In this document: positions 56,967 to 64,000 of the stretch, in pieces | Numbering within the stretch: position 1 is the first letter of the stretch | How the letters are laid out: every line of letters starts with the position of its first letter | Origin: Xenoacremonium recifei | Lineage: Eukaryota; Ascomycota; Sordariomycetes; Hypocreales; Nectriaceae | Direction of reading: 5' to 3' | NCBI GenBank assembly: GCA_012184525.1 | Contig: WOFQ01000053.1 | Span: 124,001 to 188,000, forward strand | DNA: 64,000 bases | Notes under the pieces: model-generated | The model's database searches: none | The model's input: only the letters and a program-made list of their open reading frames with translations | Told to the model about the DNA's origin: nothing | Program-made: the position numbers and the translations under genes

Positions 56967-57665
56967 TTAACTAGGATCCCACTCCCGTTCTTCAAACGTG
57001 AACCAGCGACTCAGCACTCTTTGTATAGTCACCGTCCTCCCACTCCACGAGCCATCCCCCTTCTTAGTCGCGCCGTTCAGCAGCGGAATCATCTCGCCCA
57101 GCATGTCCTCGGAAGTCTCGAAACCGCCAGACCCGGCTGGCTCTACCATGACGGGCCGAAAGCCACTGCATACGCCGGCGTCGACGAGTATTGCGGCTGA
57201 GTTGCTGATACCCTGGGCGGACCACTCGCTGGCGTCGCGATGTAGCTCAAGCAGGCCATACAGTACAAGCCACGGGGGTGAGTCCTCGTCTGGTGTGTAA
57301 TCGGGCGGTGCTGTTACTTTGGAATCGAGGGGTGAGAAGACGGAGAGAGATGCACGGAGATGGGTGACAGAGGGGGTGAAGAGAATGCGGATATGCCGTG
57401 AGACCGCAATTTGCAAAAGCGTTGCTTTGAGAAGGGTGTGAGAGGGAAGAGAAGAGCCGTCTCGGTGTTCCTCGGTGTTGTCGTCGCCTGGATTTGTTTG
57501 CTGAAGGAGGTGATGGCGGACGTCGTAAGTGAGGGCTGTGATGAAGGCCTGTTTCGTGCAGCCGACGACGAGCGTTGTTGGGCCTTTGTGGTGGGATATT
57601 ATGTAAGTGAGGAGCTCAGACGGCGTTGCTGGTGTAAGAAATACGGGATATGGTTTGGTTGCCAT
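56967..57665 (-). CDS. Conserved-looking protein of unknown function, 232 aa
   Basis: Single exon of 232 residues, start ATG at 57665. I do not recognise the family. It has alternating hydrophobic strands and helices: VFLTPATPSELLTYII, TTLVVGCTKQAFITAL, IRILFTPSVTHLRASL and WLVLYGLLELHRDAS, then SNSAAILVDAG. It ends acidic (FTFEEREWDPS). The order recalls RecA-fold proteins that have lost the Walker A motif (such as SHU-complex or Elongator-type members), but this is only a visual resemblance. It converges on NUF2 (222 bp between stops) and is divergent from APL6. Composition and the unbroken frame support a real gene. Confidence 0.65.
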   Translation of the reverse strand: MATKPYPVFLTPATPSELLTYIISHHKGPTTLVVGCTKQAFITALTYDVRHHLLQQTNPGDDNTEEHRDGSSLPSHTLLKATLLQIAVSRHIRILFTPSVTHLRASLSVFSPLDSKVTAPPDYTPDEDSPPWLVLYGLLELHRDASEWSAQGISNSAAILVDAGVCSGFRPVMVEPAGSGGFETSEDMLGEMIPLLNGATKKGDGSWSGRTVTIQRVLSRWFTFEEREWDPS

Positions 57666-58105
57666 TGTGTAGATCGCTCAGCATCACCAATGTCTTTTCG
57701 TAGATCAAAGTCATGGTGTTGCTGGTTTTAGTCCAGGGTAGGACGATGCCAGACGAGGTGTCGTGGATTGGGGAGTGAGTTCTGTGAAACGCGGGCTGGG
57801 TCTCATGGATAGAGAGCAGATGTGAGAGATCGGGTTTCTATGAGTCGTTCATCCATTCTGAGTTCTCGTAAAGGGGGGTCGTGGAAGGTTGTTTGGTTCA
57901 CATCGAGGATGATGGATCTAAGTTGCGGCTCCCTGGAGATTCCATGCCACAGCAGCTCCCCACCAAATCCGGCCCCTCCTCCACTAACTCTGCCAGCCTT
58001 CCAGGAACCAATCCGCCGCAACGTCATTCCAACCTCAAGCCTTCATCCCGCCCAACAGCTCTCGCCTCCTCCCCCGAGCCCTCGCGGCGCCTCGCAGTCG
58101 CAGTC
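57666..58105. promoter_or_regulatory. Divergent promoter between the unknown gene and APL6
   Basis: 440 bases between divergent start codons; no specific site assigned. Confidence 0.4.
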
Positions 58106-60524
58106 ATGGAGTCTATAGCAAGGATCTCTAGTCTCATGGAGACTGGTATGCGTTTCCTGCCTTTCGGCTATGTCCTGACCTAATCGCTGACTGATTCTCG
58201 CAGCGAGAGAGCTCACCCTCGATGCCGCCCAGGCCACGCGCAATGTCCGAACAAGTTCGCGCGCCCTCGACCGGAACCAGATGCGGAAGCTGCTGGACAG
58301 CCGTAACGAGCGAGAGGTGCTGGAAGGGTTGCGGCGTGTCATAGCGGTACGTTCAGGTTCTGCCCATCATGAGATACAGCTCTAATATTGCGTCCAGATG
58401 ATGTATCGCAACCACAAGACCCTCCCCTTCTTCTCCTCCGTCGTCAAGAATGTCGCCTCGCCCAACCTCGAAATCAAGAAGCTCGTCTACATCTACCTCA
58501 TCCACCACGCCGAGCAGGAGCCCGACCTCGCCCTGCTCTCCATCAACACCATCCAGAAGTCGCTGTCCGACCAGAACCCGCAGGTCCGCGCCCTCGCCCT
58601 CAAGACCATGTCCGGCATCCGCGTGCCCGTCATCAGCCAGATCGTGTCGCTGGCGATCAAGAAGGGCGTCGCTGATATGAGCGCTTACGTGCGCAAGGCC
58701 GCTGCCCTCGCGATCCCCAAGTGCTACCGGTTAGACCCTAGCCAGGCGCCGCAGCTGATCGATTATTTGTCGACCTTGCTGGGCGATAAGCAATACTATG
58801 TTGCTGGCGCTGCGGTGGCAGCTTTTCTGGAGATCTGCCCTGAGAGGATAGATCTGATACACAAGCATTATCGAACTTTGATCAAGCAGTTGGTCGATAT
58901 GGACGAGTGGAGCCAGCTTGCGACATTGCGGTTGATGACCTACTACGCTCGGAAATGTTTCCCTCGGAGATTCCAGGTTGCGAAGGAGGGTGATGAACAG
59001 CCGCAAGACCACAACGTGGATGAGTTCTACGGCGAGTCCAGGAGTGCTGGTGTCGGTCACGGGACCAGTGTTCTCGATGCTGATCTCGTGATGCTTCTGA
59101 ACGGCATCCGACCTCTGCTACAAAGTCGGAACTCTGGCGTGGTCATTGCCGTAACCAGATGCTACGTCGATATCGGCACCCCTGAATACGTCAAACAAGC
59201 CATCGGCCCTTTGGTTGCGCTTCTCAGGGGAGCTCAGGATATCCAGCAGATCGCCTTGTACAATATCGTCTCGGTGTGCCTCATGCGGCCGTCTGACTTT
59301 GTCAAATACGCCAGCCACTTTCTCGTCAGAGCCACTGATCCCCAACCCGTCTGGGAGCTGAAGCTGGAGATCTTGACTATAATATTCCCGCACAGTCCGC
59401 CTCACGTTAAGAGCCTGATATTGAAAGAACTGGAACATTTCTCCCAAGGCTCTGACAAGCTGTTGGTACGAGAAGCTGTTCGTGCTATTGGGCGATGTGC
59501 TCAAGCTGATGCATCGACTGCACCTCGCTGCTTGAAACTGCTCTTGGGACAGATCACGAGCTTGGATGGAACTCTCGCTGCAGAATCACTAACTGTCATC
59601 CGGCACCTCATCCAGCAAGATGCTCAGGGGCACGTCGGAACTGTGGTGCGGCTTGCGAAGAACCTCGACTCTGCAACAGACCCGCAAGCTCGCGCAACGA
59701 TTATTTGGCTTGTGGGAGAGTTCTCTGGGCTGAACGGCGAGGATAACATTGCCCCTGATGTTCTTCGAATCTTGCTCAAAGAGTTCACGAGTGAGTCTGA
59801 AGCGGCAAAACGCCAAATTTTACTTCTCGCTGCCAAGGTATATCTCCACCACATCAACCGGAAGACGGAAGCAGAAAAGGAGAAGGATGCCCAAGAAGAC
59901 CCCCCTATGGACATCGAGAAGCACCCCATTGAGCGTCTCTGGGACTACGTTCTTCTACTGGTGAGATACGATGTATCCTACGACCTGCGCGATCGCGCAC
60001 GCATGTACCGCGCTCTCCTCGCCGTCCCCCAACTCGCAACTCTGATGCTCCTCGCTGAAAAGCCTGCTCCGCAAGCCCCCAGCCCCTCTGAGTCCCGACG
60101 AGGCTTCCTGCTCGGCTCCTCCACGCTTATCCTAGCCGGTGGCGTTGGACTGCACGGCCTCCGAGGCTACGAGCCGCTGCCCGACTGGGTCGCGGAGGGT
60201 AACCAGCCGGATCCTCGCCTCCGTGAACCGGAGGGCTCGCGATACGACGGTGAGAAAGTCGCTGTGCCGTTTAGTGAGAGGCTGGATGAGGCCGCGAAAG
60301 CGGTCGTGCCGAGCCGGACGAATGGTACTGGGGAGAAGGTTGGGTCAAAGACGTTGGATGATTGGCTAGCGGAGGAGGAAGAAGAGAGTGAGGAGACAGA
60401 GGAGGAGGAGGAGGAGACTGAAGAAGAGACAGACGACGAGGAGGAGGAGGAAGAAGAAGAAGAAGAAGAGGAAGAGGAAGAGAGCGACGACGATGGTGAG
60501 GGGGACAGATTGGTCAAGTCCTAA
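58106..60524 (+). CDS. APL6: AP-3 adaptor complex subunit beta (APL6)
   Basis: Large subunit of AP-3, which sorts cargo from Golgi/endosome to the vacuole. Exons are 58106-58145, 58204-58346 and 58398-60524, 769 residues. The adaptin N-terminal trunk fills about residues 20-620: LLDSRNEREVLEGLRRVIA, HKTLPFFSSVVKNVASPNLEIKKL, YVRKAAALAIPKCYRLDP and HNVDEFYGE, the last placing it in the beta-3 rather than beta-1/2 group. The C-terminus is an extreme Glu/Asp tract (about 700-760) corresponding to the acidic hinge of beta-3; no folded ear domain follows, as is usual for fungal APL6. It converges on the RTA1-like gene. Confidence 0.92.
60378..60503 (+). repeat. GAG/GAA-rich tract encoding an acidic run
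   Basis: Purine-only microsatellite-like sequence inside the APL6 3' end, made of GAG, GAA and GAC codons. It encodes a nearly pure Glu/Asp run of about 40 residues. Length variation between strains would be expected. Confidence 0.8.
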
Positions 60525-60760
60525 CAATAGACGGCAATATTATAGGACCGGAGAGATACTGGAAATACTAGACATCTCTCAATTCTGAGATCTCTGAGGT
60601 AGACATGAATGTACCTCTTTATACACTGAGAAGTGTTCTATCCCTTTAAAGAATGCTATACCGCCTGAATCTTATCCTCCAAATCCGTATACCGGAAGTC
60701 TATTCCAAACGCCCAAAGCAGAGATACCACCTCCTACACTCTCTCTTTTTCTTACATGGC

Positions 60761-61847
60761 TCAGGGGCCTTCCACCTTCGCTCCCTCGGCCGACTCCTCT
60801 GCCGCAGTCTCCGGCTTCTCGACACTAGCACTGCGTCTCGCGCCGTTGGCCATCTGAGGGAAAAGGAAGCCAGGGTGGAAAACGGTCAGAAGTGTAACGG
60901 CAACGAGAACGAGCGAGCTGTCGAGGACGAGAAAGCTCGGCTGATCCTGCATGATGTGGTTGCCCCATCCGCCAGCCATTTCTGCAATTCTGGGAGTACG
61001 TTAGCAAGAATGTCCACAGGGGCGGGGAGAAGCACGAACCGGTAGATGCATCGGATCAAGATGGCGGTATACGCGCCCGTGACAGCACCGCCAAATTTCC
61101 TGAACTTGGGATCCCGCCACAAGGCCAGCGCAGCTGGATCGGCCTCACCACTCGCGAAGTACTTGCGCACGCGGATATAATAATCCCCCGCCATAAGCCC
61201 AAAGGCAGCCAGCACGACGACCTGCAGCGCAATACCCGCGATGATGGCATGGTTACCGCCGTTGAGTAGCTTCTGGTTGGTGTTCCCGGCGGCTGCAGCG
61301 ATGCCTCCGCCAATGGCCTGGACGAGCAGGCAGGAGATATCGGCGGGCAGGAAGATAATGGGGTACCAGCGCGGGCGGACGCGCGAGAGGGCTGGGTTGA
61401 GGTTGAGCGAGACGTGCTTGAGTGTCAAGTAGATGGAGACGCAGATAAAGGTCGGCGCAATGATGATGGCGCAGATTTGCAGCTCGAAGGCGCCTTTGTT
61501 CCAGGGGTTCTTGTGCATGAGGGCGCGACCAACATATCCTGGTGGTGAGTTAGCAAAACACTTATAGTATCTGATATGAGGAGGGGATGCTAACCAGCTG
61601 CTTCAAGGAAGATACCACAGCTGAGGGCGCCGCAATATGTCCATGTGCGCTTCCAGATGCCGAGTGTCAACGCGGCGATGAGACATATGCCAAAGCAGAG
61701 GGTGAAGAAGATGCTGCTTCCAAGATTGGGGTAGTAGCCCAGAACGGTGCCGGAGACAGGACACTCGGGCGTGACTTCGGTGCAGTCGTCAAAAGAACGA
61801 TGCGCAGCGCGAAGCTGTAGCATCGCCAGAGCGACGTGGTGTAGCAT
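60761..61847 (-). CDS. RTA1-like seven-transmembrane protein
   Basis: Plasma-membrane or ER protein of the fungal RTA1 family, linked to lipid translocation and to resistance against membrane-active compounds. Exons are 61595-61847, 61040-61538 and 60761-60989, 326 residues. ATG at 61847 is the first in-frame ATG of the exon. Seven hydrophobic segments are visible. Family motifs include YYPNLGSSIFFTLCFG (TM1), GIFLEAAGYVGRAL across the first intron, the APTFICVSIYLTLKH region, PADISCLLVQAIGGGIAA, GGNHAIIAGIALQVVVLAAF and RCIYRIAEMAGGWGNHI across the second intron. The second donor is GTTCGT. A short charged C-tail follows the last TM, rich in Ala and Glu. Confidence 0.9.
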
Positions 61848-62981
61848 GATGGTGATGTGGTTCAGGGGTAAGAGTCGATGGTTCGGCAACCCATAGAATG
61901 ATTGCAAGAAAACCGAGAGAGCGTCGTCAGAGAAGACGAGAAATCTCGATATTGACCGTATGGGCTATCTTCGCAACCCTTTCTCCTGGTCGCCCAGGCG
62001 CACGGTGTGATCGCAGGTTGATCGTCGCTCCACTAATAAGTTAACGAGATATCGAAGGCCGTGTTGCGGCAGCGACAGATAGCCTTCTGTTAAAAGCCGA
62101 GAACACTCGAATCAAGCCCGAGATCGTACAGGAAGAAGAAAATAGAAACCGAAAAGGACGCCAGGAATGAGAGGAAGATTTGACAGATGAAATGGCATCT
62201 ATAAATCCTATGGGGTGTCTACTAGACCAGACCCGCGGACGTAACGTCAGATTGAATGTTATGTCCCCGAGCTCCGAGGCCAGACGATGCCTGTTTGGGC
62301 AAGTATTCTCGATTAGACGAGGATCAAGAACTCGAGAAGTTCTTCCTTCACGATGCGCAAACGAAGAGATTTCTGATAAATTCGAGTCCAGCACTTGCAA
62401 GTTGCAGGCGCAGCATCTTTGGTATAGGACATCCTCCTGCAGCGCTTCAAACGCCGTGATATCTGGCGTCCAAAGTCCCAGACACGAGCAGTCGTGACAA
62501 TGCGAATACTCGCATCGAGCGTCCTCGCACCGAACCCTCGCTTAGGCCCTGATGCGGCATAGCTCGCGCTCGGTTGGCCATCCTCCCGAACCAGACTTGT
62601 GGAGAGATGGCCATTGCTGCGGACTGGAGCGGCCGCCCCTGGAGGAGGAGGAAGAAACAAGGTGGGACCATCGCTTGCTGGATAATGTGCGTTGGGAGAC
62701 AACTCGGGAATCGGGGGGATTAATCTGCCCAGGCTTGGCTGCGCTTGGCTGGGGTGATCCCTGGGCTGATGTCGAGATTGAGTTGGGAGGGGAAGGGGAG
62801 AAGAGAAGGTGGTCCTGCCTTGTCAGATTGATAACCTCAGGCAGCCTTCCGGGGTAAAGTAGGGCCCTTATGTAAGTCGACATCATCAACACTTCTTCAC
62901 ACTCTCCCCTTTATACTCTATCAAGTCAAACCCTGCCATTTTAGGTATCCTGATCTATGGTATAATCCACGCCCCTCGACT
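61848..62981. other. 1.1-kb region between RTA1-like and HIBADH genes
   Basis: Promoter of the RTA1-like gene plus the 3' flank of HIBADH. Open frames on both strands around 62180-62890 are short and have no recognisable domain. No gene called. Confidence 0.4.
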
Positions 62982-63928
62982 CTACTCCTCCTTCCCGCCC
63001 AAGAACCGATACACCACCGAAAAGTCCCTCCCACGACACTCCTCCAGCGCCTCAGCCCGCTCATACACACTGAACGCCGAGTCGGCCAACTCCATCCTCG
63101 CGCCCGCTTCTTTCGCCGCCACAATCGCCAACCGCAAGTCCTTCTTCATCAGCGCAATGCCAAACCCGCCGCGGTAATCCCGACTCGCCGGCGCGCCCTC
63201 CACGACGCCCGCCACGGGGTTGTTGATCTCGCTGGGCCAGCACTTGCCGGTGCTCACGTTCAGCACGCCGGCCAGCTTCTTCGCGTCCAGCCCCCACTTC
63301 ATGCCCAGGTTCATGGCCTCGGCGGTGGCGATGTTGTTGAGCGCCAGGAGGTAGTTGTTGGCGAGTTTGGCGGAGAGGCCCGCGCCTTGGTCGCCGCAGT
63401 GCAGGACTTTCTTGCCCATCATGAGCAGCACGGGCTCGACGCGCGGGACGAGGGATTCGGCGCTGCCGAGCATGAAGGTCAGGGTGCCGGCTGTGGCGCC
63501 GACGACGCCGCCGGACATGGGCGCGTCGGCGAAGGTGCCCTGGCCGGCGTCGGAGACAGACTTGGCGACCTGGCGGGAGGTGGAGGGGTCGATGGTTGAG
63601 CAGTCGAGGAAGACGCGGTCCTTTTTGGGTAGGGCGTCGGTGAGGATGGACTTGTAGACGCCCTGGACGTGTTGGGGCTCTGGGAGGACGGTGACGACAG
63701 TGTCCTGGACGGTCTTGTGAGTACGGATTTCTGCTAACTGGGGGAACAGCTACTCACGGCGTCCTTGGAGGCGTCAAATGCGCTCGCAGCAAGCTCGACC
63801 TGGGCGCCGTTGGAGGCTGCCTTCATCTCTGTCGCCAGGCCCTGCATCGACTCCGGGTTGATGTCAAAGATAGCGATCTTGTCCGAGGGCTTGAGCTTGG
63901 ACTGGAGGTTCTTGGCCATTTGGTAGCC
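62982..63928 (-). CDS. 3-hydroxyisobutyrate dehydrogenase, partial (5' end missing)
   Basis: NAD-dependent mitochondrial enzyme of valine catabolism, oxidising 3-hydroxyisobutyrate to methylmalonate semialdehyde. Exons seen are 63758-63928 and 62982-63704, 298 residues. The left exon boundary is a TAG acceptor at 63929-63931, and the protein enters at GYQMAKNLQSK, just after the expected GLGxMG nucleotide-binding motif. That motif and the N-terminus must be on an exon beyond base 64000 or in sequence I could not place. The rest is typical: DTVVTVLPEPQHV, FLDCSTIDPSTSR, DAPMSGGVVGATAGTLTFM, SAKLANNYLLALNNIATAEAM with the catalytic Lys, and GRDFSVVYRFLGG at the end. Introns are short and in phase. 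Confidence 0.9.
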
Positions 63929-64000
63929 CTACGTTGCATCCCAAGTCAGCGTGACGGTCCGTACTCTCATAGCCCAATCCGTAAAGCACGCCGTAGAAAC

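Overview
The window is nuclear DNA of a filamentous ascomycete (Pezizomycotina, most likely a Sordariomycete). It has dense genes on both strands and many short introns of about 45-70 bp with GTRNGT donors, CTRAC-like branch sites and CAG/TAG acceptors. Coding regions are GC-biased at third positions, and the gene set is typical of these fungi. Nothing looks bacterial or viral; I saw no rRNA, tRNA, CRISPR array or intact transposon. Exon boundaries were worked out by hand from splice signals, reading phase and family motifs, so they are models and not transcript evidence.

Layout, left part (0-26.5 kb): QCR10 (-), MED4 (+), a TM9/EMP70 nonaspanin (-), LCP5 (+), a type II membrane glycosyltransferase with a PLOD-like domain (-), RNA polymerase III subunit RPC37/RPC5 (+), PAT1 (-), a KRE2/KTR mannosyltransferase (+), mitochondrial ribosomal protein S12 (-), a mitochondrial short/branched-chain acyl-CoA dehydrogenase (+) and PKC1 (-).

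Middle part (26.5-45 kb): SHE9/MDM33 (-), a HAD phosphatase (+), a BSC6-like MFS transporter (-), an EIF1AD-like protein (+), ALG3 (-), a peroxisomal D-amino-acid oxidase ending in SKL (-), thioredoxin (-), and a 1355-residue patatin-NACHT-ankyrin-like protein of the fungal NLR type (-).

Right part (45-64 kb): a large disordered basic protein of unknown function (-), a 6.2-kb stretch without a convincing gene, NUF2 (+), an unrecognised 232-residue protein (-), AP-3 beta (APL6, +), an RTA1-like seven-TM protein (-) and a 3-hydroxyisobutyrate dehydrogenase running off the right edge (-).

Most genes are housekeeping and not co-functional, but some themes recur: mitochondrial function (QCR10, uS12m, SHE9), branched-chain amino-acid catabolism (acyl-CoA dehydrogenase, HIBADH), glycosylation and cell wall (KTR, ALG3, PKC1, PLOD-like GT), and RNA metabolism (LCP5, PAT1, RPC37, MED4). 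The clearest accessory gene is the NLR-like gene at 40.6-44.9 kb. The oddest structural observations are a 185-codon stop-free, Ser/Asp-rich extension directly in frame behind the PKC1 stop codon, a 44-bp tandem triplication that begins in the PAT1 coding end and continues into its 3' flank, and an unusually long gene-free interval upstream of NUF2.
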